A stretch of 64,000 nucleotides of DNA, taken from Planctomycetota bacterium (GTDB lineage: Bacteria > Planctomycetota > UBA1135 > UBA2386). The notes beneath the pieces were generated by a model. That model was not told the DNA's origin, ran no database searches, and saw only the letters and a program-made list of their open reading frames with translations. Within the stretch, counting starts at the first letter, position 1; each line of letters starts with the position of its first letter. A program made the translations under genes and the position numbers. The stretch lies in contig JACKHZ010000015.1 of assembly GCA_020638735.1 (NCBI GenBank), positions 1-64,000 on the forward strand, read 5' to 3'. Shown here one piece after another: positions 34,672 through 43,524 of the stretch.

Positions 34672-35868
34672 TCAAGGCCTCCGTTCGGCGTCGCTGCCGG
34701 CGCGCGTGGCGAGCAGGACGCGGAGTCGTTCCAGCTGTAGCCCGGCGACGTGAGCCGGGTCGAGGTGGCGCTCGGCCCAGGTGCGCGCGGTGCGTCCGGC
34801 GTCTGCCGCCAGCGTCGTGTCGTCGAGCAATCGCGCGCAGGCGGCCGCGAGGTCTTCCGCGGTCTCGGCGATCGCGCACGCCGGCGCCGGGGCCGTGAGG
34901 CCGCGTGCTCCGAGTGCATTCGTGACCACCGGGATGCCGTGGGCGAGCGCGGTCGCGGCCTTGACCCGGAACCCGGCGCCGGTCCACAGCGGGGCGAGCA
35001 CGACGCGTGTCTCTGCGAGCAGCGCGGCCAGATCGGGCACGAAGCCGCAGACGCGCACTGCCGGCGCGGCGGCGAGGTGGCGGATCGGTGCTTCGTTGCC
35101 ACCGGCGATCCACAGCTCGGCGTCCGGGCAGCGTCGCCGCAGCGCGGGCAGCACCTCGGCGACGATGCGGGCAACGGCGTCACGGTTGGGTTGATGCCGG
35201 AAGTCGCCCAGGAACAGGGCGCGGCGCGGCGCGGTCTCGGGGCGACAAGCAGTGGCGGGCAAGGTCAGCGCGGGTGGCCTGACTTCCACCGGTCGCCCGA
35301 GCACCGCGGTCAGAGCGTCGGCGTCCTCACGGGTCAGCGCCTGCACCACGTCGGCGAATCCGGCCATGCGGCGCAGGTGGGCCTGCCACATCCGACGATC
35401 GCGTCGGTCCGCGGCGGCGCCGAGGCCAGTGGCGTGGTTGGCGGGCACTCCAGCCTCGTGGTCGGTGAGCACGGTCGGCACGCCGGGCACGAACGGCAGG
35501 TACTGGGCCATCTGCGCCATCTCGACCATCAGTACGTCGGGGGCGAACTCGCGGCGTGCGTCGGCCAGCAGGGTTGGCATTGCCGGGTGCCAGTGTTTGG
35601 CCGCCAGCAGCGGGTCACGACGCCAGCGCCACAGCAACTTGAGTCGGTGCGCGAGCCGCGCCTGCGGCGGTGGTGCGCCCAGATAGGGGAGTTCGCGTCG
35701 CCAACTCCAACACGCGTCACCGGGTGCGGTCTCGCCGGGGTGGGACAGATGCACGAGCCCCACGTCGGCGTGCTTCGCCATTGCCGCAGCCAGGCAGCCC
35801 ACGTAGCGGCCGCCGCCGTGGTTGGCCACCGGGTCTGGTAGGAATGGCGTCAAGAAGAGGATGCGCAC
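34672..35868 (-). CDS. Glycosyltransferase family 4/1 protein (GT-B)
   Basis: 398 residues with two Rossmann domains. The N-terminal domain opens M-R-I-L-F-L-T-P-F-L-P-D-P-x-x-x-H-G-G-G, the C-terminal domain starts near R-A-L-F-L-G-D-F-R-H-Q-P-N-R-D and has V-V-L-A-P-L-W-T-G-A-G-F-R-V-K plus A-H-G-I-P-V-V-T-N-A. Retaining GT-B enzymes of this type use nucleotide sugars. The usual E-x7-E is replaced by G-A-G-F-R-V-K-x-x, as in many GT4 proteins. It probably contributes to envelope polysaccharide or glycolipid. It is alone on its strand; a divergent promoter region of 209 nt separates it from the HEAT gene. Confidence 0.85.
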   Translation of the reverse strand: MRILFLTPFLPDPVANHGGGRYVGCLAAAMAKHADVGLVHLSHPGETAPGDACWSWRRELPYLGAPPPQARLAHRLKLLWRWRRDPLLAAKHWHPAMPTLLADARREFAPDVLMVEMAQMAQYLPFVPGVPTVLTDHEAGVPANHATGLGAAADRRDRRMWQAHLRRMAGFADVVQALTREDADALTAVLGRPVEVRPPALTLPATACRPETAPRRALFLGDFRHQPNRDAVARIVAEVLPALRRRCPDAELWIAGGNEAPIRHLAAAPAVRVCGFVPDLAALLAETRVVLAPLWTGAGFRVKAATALAHGIPVVTNALGARGLTAPAPACAIAETAEDLAAACARLLDDTTLAADAGRTARTWAERHLDPAHVAGLQLERLRVLLATRAGSDAERRP

Positions 35869-35984
35869 GGCCGGATGGAACTTCTAGTGCTCTGTCTTGT
35901 AGCGGTTTACGGCACCAGTCTGCAGCCGGGGCGAGTCCTTGACGAGCGGGTGTCAGGGTGGCAGTGGCGAGGACCGCCCTCCTC

Positions 35985-35993
35985 TGCCATAAT
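35985..35993 (+). promoter_or_regulatory. Extended -10 promoter of the HEAT-repeat gene
   Basis: TGC followed by CATAAT (5 of 6 to consensus) in otherwise GC-rich DNA, about 85 nt before the start codon. A TTGACG at 35939-35944 lies too far upstream (43 nt spacer) to be its -35. Confidence 0.42.
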
Positions 35994-36077
35994 CCCGCCC
36001 CGGGTGGGTTCCCGGAAATGGATCAATGACCGGGAGCCTCTCCGATCAGACGGTAGTGCGCAAGCCAATCGAACGGC

Positions 36078-37670
36078 ATGAACGAAACGATGAAGTCGAT
36101 TGTCGGCCTGCTCGACGGCGGTAAGCCCGAGCTGCAAGTCGCTGCTGCCCAAGTGCTTGGTGAGCTGGGGCCAAAGGAGCCTGCGGTTGTCAGGTCGCTC
36201 GAGGCGGGTCTCGAGCGATCTCCTGTGCTCGGTCGCTTCTGCCTCGACGCGCTGGCGAAGATCCGCACCGCCCCGGCGCTCGAGGTGATCGCGCGCGCCA
36301 TCGTCGAGCACGAGGCGTGCTCGGATCACGCGGCGCACCTGCTGGGCGAGATCGGTGAGCCAGCGCACGGTGTGCTGGCCCGGATCTACCCGCACGCCGG
36401 CGGTGAGCAGCGGCTGCGCATCCTGAACGTGCTCGCGCGCGGCTGCAGCAAGGACTCGCTGCAGGTGTTCGCCGACGCGCTGCTGACTCCTGAGCTGGCG
36501 GCGGCCGCAGCGGCGTTGCTGCGCAGCCGATCGGCGGAGCTCGACGCGGCGTCGATTCGTCAGCTGCGCGACGGTCTGCAGAAGCGCCTCGCCGACGACG
36601 TGCCGCCCGCCTGTGTCGCGGAGGTCCTGACCCTGCTCGCGTCGATCGACGCGGCCGGCTCGAAGGCCCTGTTCCTGCGCTACACCGAGGCGGACTCCGC
36701 TGCGCCGGTACGCGCGGCCGCCTTCCGCGCCCTGCAGGGCATCAAGCTGACGGCGAATCAGCTGAAGGACCTGATGGGCGTGCTAGAGGACCCCGGCCAG
36801 AAGGCCGTGCACGAGTCGGTGCGCGAGGTCCTCGTGCACGTGCCCGAGCTGCCGCCCGGCATGGCCCCGGGGCTCAAGCGGCTGCTCGCGTCGCGGCAGC
36901 CGGAGCAGCGGTTGTTCGCGCTCCGCATGCTGCGCACGGCCGGTGGCACCGAGCTCGCCCGGACCTTCGTCAAGCTGCTCGACCACGACGACGATCGCTT
37001 CCGCCAGGCCGCGCGCGAGGGGCTCGCGCAGAACAAGCAGGCCGTCGAGCCGCTGCTGAAGCTGCTGCAGACCACCCGCAACCCGCAGGTGCAGCAGGAT
37101 TGCGCCGCGGTGCTGATGCAGCTCGCACATCACCTGACGCCCAAGCTGCTGAAGGCGACCGCGGAGAAGGCCGTCAAGCTGCTCTCCGGTAACGCCCGAC
37201 TCGGGGATCTGCTGCTCGATCTCGTGTTGCAGGCCGGGGGCGCCAAGGTGGCCCCGTTCGTCATCGAGAAGGCGGTGCGCATGCGCCGCGCTCACCGGCA
37301 GGTCGAGGCGCTGCACGTCCTGGCCAAGGTGGCGGCCTCCGAGCACGGCGGTGACGAGGCGCACTATCAGATCGCGCTGACGAAGCTGCTCGCCGCCGAG
37401 GACGCGGCGGCCGACGGCGAAGGTGCGCCGGGCAACTCGACGATGGGGTTCTTCGCGGTGCTGGTGCGCGGCGGCTTCCCGCTGTTCGAGCGCCTGCGTC
37501 GCGAGTCGGCGGTCAAGCCGGAGATGCTGCTCCGCGTCGCGACCCACTTCGCGACCGCAGTGGGTGCCGAGCGGCGCTTCGGCACCGAGCTGTTGCAGCA
37601 CCTCGCGCAGCGGACCAAGGGGCGCGCGGGCGACGAGGCCCGGTTGGCGCTGCGCACCGCGAGCATGTGA
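36078..37670 (+). CDS. HEAT-repeat protein
   Basis: 530 residues made almost entirely of alpha-helical HEAT-like repeats, e.g. V-A-A-A-Q-V-L-G-E-L-G near residue 20, A-A-H-L-L-G-E-I-G near 85, and R-Q-A-A-R-E-G-L-A-Q-N near 315. No signal peptide or membrane segment, no catalytic motif. Such proteins are scaffolds or adaptors in the cytoplasm. It is monocistronic, with its own promoter and a terminator hairpin before convergent psd. Partner unknown. Confidence 0.78.
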   Translation: MNETMKSIVGLLDGGKPELQVAAAQVLGELGPKEPAVVRSLEAGLERSPVLGRFCLDALAKIRTAPALEVIARAIVEHEACSDHAAHLLGEIGEPAHGVLARIYPHAGGEQRLRILNVLARGCSKDSLQVFADALLTPELAAAAAALLRSRSAELDAASIRQLRDGLQKRLADDVPPACVAEVLTLLASIDAAGSKALFLRYTEADSAAPVRAAAFRALQGIKLTANQLKDLMGVLEDPGQKAVHESVREVLVHVPELPPGMAPGLKRLLASRQPEQRLFALRMLRTAGGTELARTFVKLLDHDDDRFRQAAREGLAQNKQAVEPLLKLLQTTRNPQVQQDCAAVLMQLAHHLTPKLLKATAEKAVKLLSGNARLGDLLLDLVLQAGGAKVAPFVIEKAVRMRRAHRQVEALHVLAKVAASEHGGDEAHYQIALTKLLAAEDAAADGEGAPGNSTMGFFAVLVRGGFPLFERLRRESAVKPEMLLRVATHFATAVGAERRFGTELLQHLAQRTKGRAGDEARLALRTASM

Positions 37671-37678
37671 GGCGCGCC

Positions 37679-37705
37679 GCGGCCGCCCGACGTCGGCGGG
37701 GCCGC
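37679..37705. terminator. Bidirectional hairpin between HEAT gene and psd
   Basis: Arms GCGGCC and GGCCGC with an inner CCGAC/GTCGG stem, filling the 36-nt gap between the convergent genes. No U-tract on either strand. Confidence 0.5.
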
Positions 37706-37706
37706 C

Positions 37707-38504
37707 TCACGGTAGCTGCCCGCTCCCGCCGCGTGTCGCGGCCTGTCCCATGCGGACGCGCGCTTCGGGCGGGAGCTCCGCGAAGGTGCTCGCGCCCGCT
37801 CCCAGGACCGCGACGACGGTGGAGCCGAAACCGAACTGGCCGACCTCCTGGCCCCGCGCCACGTCGCCTCCAGTGACCGTGACGAGCGTGCCGCCGACGT
37901 TGTAGGCGCCGACCATGACGAGCGCCGCGGGAGTGCCTTCGGCGGTCTGGCAGCGGAACACGTGGCGGCTGTTCCGCGCGAACAGCCGGTCGATGCAGCG
38001 CACCGCCGGCGGGTTCACCGGGAACAGCGTGCCAGGCAGCGCCCGCACCGCCTCCACGCGGCCGGCGAACGGGCTGTGTACGCGGTGGTAGTCGCCCGGC
38101 GCCAGGTAGATGGTCGCCTGCTGCCCGCCCTCGAGTTCGGCCGCCAGTTCCGCGTCACCGAGCAGCTCGGCCAGCGAGTAGTCGCGCCCCTTGACCTGCA
38201 GCAGCCGCCCCCCGGTGATGGGCCCGATGCTGACGATGCGGCCGTCGCAAGGCCACACCAGCGACGTGTCCCCGAGCGGCCGCGCGCCGTCGCGCAGCGG
38301 ACGCCGGAAGAACGCCTGCAGGCTCCGGAAGGAGGCCAGCTCGCCGTCGACTTCGTCGACCGCCGCGCCGTAGCGTCGCGCGAACCAGCCGTACAACACT
38401 GGGCGCAACCGGCGGGGCAGCGGCGTCGAGCAAAGCCAGCCGGTCAGCCGCGACAGCAGCACCTTCGGCAACACGGTGAGGGCGATGCGGCGCAGGGTGG
38501 GCAT
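37707..38504 (-). CDS. psd: Phosphatidylserine decarboxylase proenzyme
   Basis: 265-residue inner-membrane-associated enzyme that makes phosphatidylethanolamine from phosphatidylserine. It matures by self-cleavage at a serine that becomes the pyruvoyl group: here F-G-S-T with S228, giving a short alpha chain of 38 residues. Y-H-R-V-H-S-P near residue 140 is the conserved His region. The N-terminus has a moderately hydrophobic helix for membrane contact. Start was set at the second Met of the frame, which removes an Arg-rich 14-residue lead. It is divergent from the LysM lipoprotein gene (82 nt). Confidence 0.92.
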   Translation of the reverse strand: MPTLRRIALTVLPKVLLSRLTGWLCSTPLPRRLRPVLYGWFARRYGAAVDEVDGELASFRSLQAFFRRPLRDGARPLGDTSLVWPCDGRIVSIGPITGGRLLQVKGRDYSLAELLGDAELAAELEGGQQATIYLAPGDYHRVHSPFAGRVEAVRALPGTLFPVNPPAVRCIDRLFARNSRHVFRCQTAEGTPAALVMVGAYNVGGTLVTVTGGDVARGQEVGQFGFGSTVVAVLGAGASTFAELPPEARVRMGQAATRGGSGQLP

Positions 38505-38586
38505 GAGGGCTGCGGCAACAGTCCGCCCTGTCCGTCGCCGACGCAAGGAAATGGTCTGGCGCCGAGCGCTGTGGCATCATCCCGGC

Positions 38587-39093
38587 ATGCGGCTCCTGGG
38601 CAGGGCGTGGATCTTGGTCGTGGCTTCGGTCGCGGCTTGTGGTGGCGACCCGGTGCGGACCCCGCGCGGGGACGGCGTGCTGGTGCTCGAGGTCGGCGGC
38701 GCGCAGCCATCGCTGCGCTCCGCGCTGTCGGCGCTCGGCCGATCGGTCGAAGCCCCGCATCGGTTGTCGCCGCTTTCCGAGGTGTCGTCGAAACCAGTCA
38801 TGGGTGCGCTGCCGCCGCTCGACGAGTCGGCGGGCCCGGAGGCGCAGCAGCAGCAGCAGCAGAGCGCGCCGCCCGAGCCCGAGATCGTGCCAGAGATCGC
38901 GCCAGAGCCCGAGTGGGTGACCGTGCCGCTGCCGAAGGGGGAGACCTTGATCCACGTCGCGCGGCGTCATCTCGGCGACGGACGACGCTATGTCGACCTG
39001 CTGGAGTGGAACGGCTGGTCCGATGCCGACGCGCGCAAGCTGTCGCCCGACACGCCGGTGCGCATCAAGCGCGCCGAACTGCGGCAGCGCTGA
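38587..39093 (+). CDS. Lipoprotein with C-terminal LysM-like domain
   Basis: 168 residues. Signal sequence with lipobox S-V-A-A-C18, a low-complexity middle with six consecutive Gln (a CAG run) and Pro/Glu repeats, then a LysM-like domain (~115-165): L-P-K-G-E-T-L-I-H-V-A-R-R-H-L-G-D...Y-V-D-L-L-E-W-N-G. LysM modules bind peptidoglycan, so this is likely a periplasmic tether. The stop overlaps the trmO start (TGATG). Confidence 0.75.
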   Translation: MRLLGRAWILVVASVAACGGDPVRTPRGDGVLVLEVGGAQPSLRSALSALGRSVEAPHRLSPLSEVSSKPVMGALPPLDESAGPEAQQQQQQSAPPEPEIVPEIAPEPEWVTVPLPKGETLIHVARRHLGDGRRYVDLLEWNGWSDADARKLSPDTPVRIKRAELRQR

Positions 39094-39677
39094 TGGGGGA
39101 GGCGTTCGCCACGCCGCCGCTCGAGGCGATCGGCTTCGTGCGCACCGCGCAGCAGCTGCACCATCAGGCGCCGCGACAGAGCGGTCTCGGCCGCGGAGCC
39201 GCCGGCGAGATCCACATCGTGCAGGGCATGCAGAACGGGCTCGCCGACCTCGCCGGCTTCAGCCACGTGTGGGTGCTGGCCTGGTGTCACCACGCGCGCG
39301 GTCGCCCGCTGCAGGTCCGGCCGCCGCGCGACGTGAAGGCGCGCGGCGTGTTCGCGACCCGCGCTCCGCAGCGCCCCAATCCGATCGCGCTGTCGTGTGT
39401 GCGTCTGCTCGGCATCGACAAGCGCGTCCTGCTGATCGCCGACCACGACTTGCTCGACGGTACGCCGGTGCTCGATCTGAAGCCCTACCTGCCGTACTGC
39501 GACAGCGTTCCGCAGGCGACGATCGGCTACGTCGCCGATCTGCCGCGGGAGGCGCCGGACCATCGCCAGTGGTGGGCGGACAAAGGCGCTTCGCCCCCCG
39601 GGGTCTACGAGGAATGGCTGCGCGACGGGCGTCAGGGCCCGCCGGGTGACCCGGAAACGAAGCCGCCGCGCGAGTAG
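39093..39677 (+). CDS. trmO: tRNA (N6-threonylcarbamoyladenosine37-N6)-methyltransferase TrmO
   Basis: 194-residue TsaA/TrmO-like protein that methylates t6A37 of certain tRNAs using SAM. The beta-barrel family pattern is visible: L-E-A-I-G-F-V-R-T at the start, L-A-G-F-S-H-V-W-V-L-A-W near residue 55, G-V-F-A-T-R-A-P-Q-R-P-N-P-I-A-L-S near 85, and D-L-K-P-Y-L-P-Y-C-D near 130. It is coupled to the LysM lipoprotein gene by a TGATG overlap. The C-terminal ~40 residues are Pro/Arg-rich. Confidence 0.87.
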   Translation: MGEAFATPPLEAIGFVRTAQQLHHQAPRQSGLGRGAAGEIHIVQGMQNGLADLAGFSHVWVLAWCHHARGRPLQVRPPRDVKARGVFATRAPQRPNPIALSCVRLLGIDKRVLLIADHDLLDGTPVLDLKPYLPYCDSVPQATIGYVADLPREAPDHRQWWADKGASPPGVYEEWLRDGRQGPPGDPETKPPRE

Positions 39678-39686
39678 CGCGGCGGC
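39662..39686. terminator. Perfect hairpin spanning the trmO stop codon
   Basis: GCCGCCGCGC and GCGCGGCGGC (10 bp) with a 5-nt loop; the TAG stop lies at the loop-stem border. It faces the end of the convergent lipoprotein gene and should stop transcription both ways. Confidence 0.5.
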
Positions 39687-39729
39687 GGGGAGGCGGGCGA
39701 CGACCTGCCTCGATCAGGCACCTGCCCGA

Positions 39730-42700
39730 TCAGAACTTGAACGGGATGCGCAGGAAGTCGAGCGTCGGGCGCGGCGTCGACGGGCTCAGCGACGGCGGCG
39801 TCGAACTGAGGCTCGGCGCGTAGGCCATGTCGAACAGCACGTCCCACTGGATGAACTGCGGCAGGCCCTCACCCGGGTGGTAGGTGTTCAGCCAGTCGGC
39901 GATATCCGGGTCGTTGAAGTCGCGCAGGAACTCCTGCTCGCTGATCGGGAAGCGGTCGTTGGCGTTGCCCGACGACGGGTCGAAGTGCAGGGCGAAGCCG
40001 ATGCGGACGTTGGCGATCGGGCTGACCGAGCCGTTGTCCGGATAGGTGCCACCGAGGCCCTCCACGCCGTTGGTCGTGATGCGGAAGAACTTGCGCCGCA
40101 GCCGCAGCTGGGTCGCCGCTTCCGGCAGCAGGTTCAGGCCGCGGTCGAGCTTCAGCTCCTGTTCGTCGTGGCTGACGACGCGGAAGCTCGTCAGTTGCTG
40201 CCCGTTCTGGTTCAGCAGTTCGGCTTCGTATTGCACGTACTGGTTCGGCGTGCCGAGCACGGCCGAAGCGAGGCGCACGCGATACGCCGGTTCGCCGAGG
40301 TAGCTGGAGTTGGCGTCCAGCTCGGCGATCGGCTGGTTGCCGAGCGAATCCACCAGGGGGTAGCGGATGCGCACCGACGAACCGACCGCTTCGTAGTCGA
40401 CGTAGCCCGGGTAGAGGGGCGAGTCTGCGAGCCCGTCGAAGTCGTACTTGGGCCCCTGCTCGCCACCGACCAGCCCGCGCGGCTGGTTGTCGGCCGTCGC
40501 CAGCTGGCGGCGCACGCTCGAGCCGGTGTCGATCCACTTCGAGCGCACGCGCGAGCGCGCGTTGAACGGCGACGGCAACAGGACCGGCGCCGGGCGGATG
40601 TCGCCGTCGACCGCGACGACCGGGTTGCCGCCGTCGTCGAAGCGCGCGCCGGTGGCGTCGGCGAAGCCGCGCCAGCCGAGCAGCTGCTGCTTCTGCAGGC
40701 CGGTGACCTCCTGCGTCGAGCCGGGCAGGTAGAAGTGGATGTTGTCGTCGAGGATCGTGTTGGTCTGGTCCGCCAGGTTGTCGCCGGGCGGCGCCATCAG
40801 CTGCACGAGGCCGAGCCCGCCGACGCCGCCCGCCGGATTGGCGTCGTAGTCGGCCGCGCTCCACATCGGCTGGCCGTTGGCGCGATACTTGGTCCAGACG
40901 TTGGTGCCGGTGCCGAAGCTGCCGACGAGCCCGACGCCGCCGTCGGCGGAGACGGCGAAGTCGTAGTCGTTGCCGAGGAACGGCTGGGTCGCGCACCGGG
41001 CGCGTCGGACCCTGTCGAACGCGGGCCGTTGGGCACCGACGACGCGTCGCCGTGCGCCTCGATCTCGATCGCCTTCGCCGACATCAGCACGATCATGCCG
41101 CCGGCGCCGCCGCCGCCGCCGCCGGCGTTGCCGCAGTTGCCCGCCTGCTCGCCGCCGCCGCCGTCGCCGCCCTCGGCGGTGATCGTGCCGGTCGACGTGA
41201 TGATGCGGATCTCCTGCAGCGCCTTGACGATCAGCATGCCGCCGCCGCCGCCGCCGCCGCCGCCGGAGAAGTCGTTGGGGGTGCCGAGTCAGCGTGCGTC
41301 CGGACCGCACGTGTCGCCGCCGCCGCCGCCGCCGCCGCCGCCGATCGGCACCTGCAGCTCGCCGGTGATGCGCAGGTTGCGGTTGAGGTCGATCGCGCTG
41401 CCCCAGAAGTCGTTGTCGCGGCGCGCGTCGACGAACACCAGGTCGCCGGGCTCCCCGCCGGCGAGGAACGCCGAGCGCGTACCGGTGCCGCCGCTGCAGC
41501 CGGCGCCGCCGTAGCCGAACAGCTGCTGGAACGACGTGTTGACGGTCGGGTGGTGTTGGGGGCACGATGTTGCCGGGATCGTCGCCGCCAGCCCCACCCA
41601 CGAGGTCGCCGCGCGTCGCCATGCCGCCGCCGCCGCCGCCGGAGCCGCCGCCGCTGCCGTTGTAGAACGCTGGTCCTTCTCGGTGTAGCAGCCGGGCCAG
41701 GCAGGCGAGGTAGCCGCCGCGACCGCCGGTGCCGGCTTCCTGCAGCGGGCCGCGGCCGGTGCCGCCGCGCAGGTCGCGCAACGTCGCGCTCGGCGTGCCG
41801 TCGCCGCCGTTGCCGCCGCTGCAGTGGCCGACGCCGCCGGCCTTGGCGAAGTTGGCCGAGTTGAGGCGTGTCGACGCGCGCGCCGTTGCCGCCGCGCACG
41901 ATCAGGTGCCGGCGACGGTGAAGTGACCGCTGCACAGCCAGACCATCGGGTTGGGGCCCGCGCCGATGACCGTCACGCCCTGCGGGATGGTGACGTTGCG
42001 GAAGCATCACGCCGCCGACCACCGTGAACGGCAGGCCGTTCTTCGGCACGATCTGCGTGAAGCGACGTGTTGAGCACGATCTCGTTGGCCGTCGGCTGAT
42101 ACTCGAGGCTGGTCGAGACTTGCCCTCGAAGTCGAAGCCCGCGCGCACGTAGCCAGGCGCCGACCTCGGCCTGTAGCCTCGGGGAAGGACGCGCGCGAAG
42201 TCGACCGTTGTCGGCCGCTCGCGGAAGTCCTCGGCGATGCCGTTCCACTGTCTGATCGACCGCCGGCGCGGGTGGAAGTGCCGAACACCACGCTCGTAGG
42301 CCGGGCGCCGTCAGGTTGTTCTCGCCCAGATGTCCTCGAGCGTCTGCTCGACGATCACGCGCACCTCGGCGTTGCTCGGCAGCACGCCGGACGGCGCAGC
42401 GTCAGGCAGTCGCGCCGGTCGAGGTCGTTCGCTCGAGCTCGACGCTGGCCGGGATCCAGGTGAAGTCCTGGTCGTCGGTCGGGCTGTCGTACACCGGATC
42501 CTTGTATTCGAGGAAGACGCGGCCGCGCTCGCTCTCCTCGCGCACCTCCGGGTCCACGTCGAAGCTGACCGGCACGTTGCCGTCGTTGGGGTTCAGCGCC
42601 TGGTCGAAGTGCAGGCGGATCTCGAGCGGCGGCGCGCCGAACAGGCCGAGCGGCACATTCTGCAGGTCGGTCGTCGTGGTGACGTCGAGGCCGGTGCGCA

Positions 42701-43271
42701 CCGGGCCGCCCGACTTCGGGTTGCGGTAGAGCTGCACCGGCTGGGTGCCGTCGCGCGTCGAGAACTCGAACGTGATCGGCAGCGTCAGGCCGCGCCCGGT
42801 CGTGTCGCGCAGCGTGGTCAGGTTGTTCGCCCTGCCGCCGATCAGCTGCACGAGGTAGGTGCGCCCCGACTTGAAGCCGCCGTCGCTGAAGTCGTTGTTG
42901 GTCGCGAAGCGCGGGACGAACAGCAGGCGACGGCCGGGCGACGCGTCGCCCGGAGTCGTGCCGATGCTGAAGTTGCCGGTCACCAGCTCCGACACGGGCA
43001 CGCCGTTCTGGTCCAACGCCTGAAACGTCATCGTCGTCAGGGTCGCCGAGTCCACGTCCACCGTGGAGGTGAAGTCGATCGCGATCGGGTCGTTGAGGAA
43101 GATCGTGGCGCCGTTGACGGGCTCGGTGCGCACGACGCGGAACTCGCTGCGCGCGGTCGTGGAGCCGATCGCTCCGCCGCCGCTGCCCGAGCACGCTGCC
43201 AAGGCAGCCAAGCTCAGCAGGCTGAGGCCAGAAACACGGCGGGACTGCGCGCTGGATGCGGATCGCTTCAT
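39730..43271 (-). pseudogene. Large Gly-rich Ig-like lipoprotein gene with clustered frameshifts
   Basis: One gene, read right to left, of about 1180 codons if repaired. The N-terminal ~280 codons (to ~42430) are intact: signal with lipobox A-L-A-A-C27, then a Big_5-like domain (V-N-G-A-T-I-F-L-N-D-P-I-A-I-D-F). The C-terminal ~420 codons (from ~40990) are intact and beta-rich. Between them the coherent reading (V-L-P-S-N-A-E-V-R-V-I-V-E-Q-T-L-E-D-I-W, Y-Q-P-T-A-N-E-I-V-L-N-T, F-G-Y-G-G-A-G-C-S-G-G) hops among all three frames at ten or so places, several being one missing C or G in a short run (near 42424, 42411 and 42331). Gly-rich loops punctuate this middle. Either consensus errors in one 1.4-kb patch or a decaying gene. 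Confidence 0.75.
41096..41650 (-). repeat. Four (GCC)n tracts coding polyglycine loops
   Basis: Runs of GCC trinucleotides (GGC on the coding strand) at 41097-41126, 41238-41265, 41315-41343 and 41623-41641, each encoding five to ten glycines in the disrupted lipoprotein. They recur with 50-280 nt between them and the flanks are unrelated, so this is domain-loop repetition, not CRISPR. Confidence 0.7.
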
Positions 43272-43396
43272 GGGACTGATCGTGAAACCTTATCCTGTGT
43301 TGGCCCGGCAGGAATCGGACCGTGCCGCGAGTAGTCCTGTCGGCGGTGCCCGTAACGGTGCGGCGACCCCGGCAGGACCTGGGCGAGGGCCAGAGG

Positions 43397-43424
43397 ATTG
43401 TGACTCACGTACGGCCCGGGTCAA
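43397..43424 (-). promoter_or_regulatory. Sigma70-type promoter upstream of the Gly-rich lipoprotein gene
   Basis: On the minus strand: TTGACC (-35, five of six), 16-nt spacer, CACAAT (-10, four of six). It is about 125 nt ahead of the lipoprotein start, in the 253-nt gap after the DUF6473 gene, which otherwise holds no gene. Confidence 0.4.
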
Positions 43425-43524
43425 GTCGCGGTGAGCCTCGATCTGGCACGGGTTTGCGTCCGGCGCGACAGCGCACGGCCAGCGGTGCGGAACCGCTCGT
43501 TTCGAGCCCTTGCGGGGCCCCCTG

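Noticed and set aside
35939..35944. TTGACG as -35 of the HEAT gene promoter
   Set aside because: It is 43 nt from the only good -10; such a spacer does not fit a sigma70 promoter.
41096..41650. Possible CRISPR or satellite array
   Set aside because: The repeated units are GCC trinucleotides that encode glycine loops; there are no spacers of even length and no cas genes.
39730..43271. Two or more separate genes on the minus strand
   Set aside because: The pieces join into one coherent protein when small indels are allowed, and only the right-hand piece has a signal sequence.
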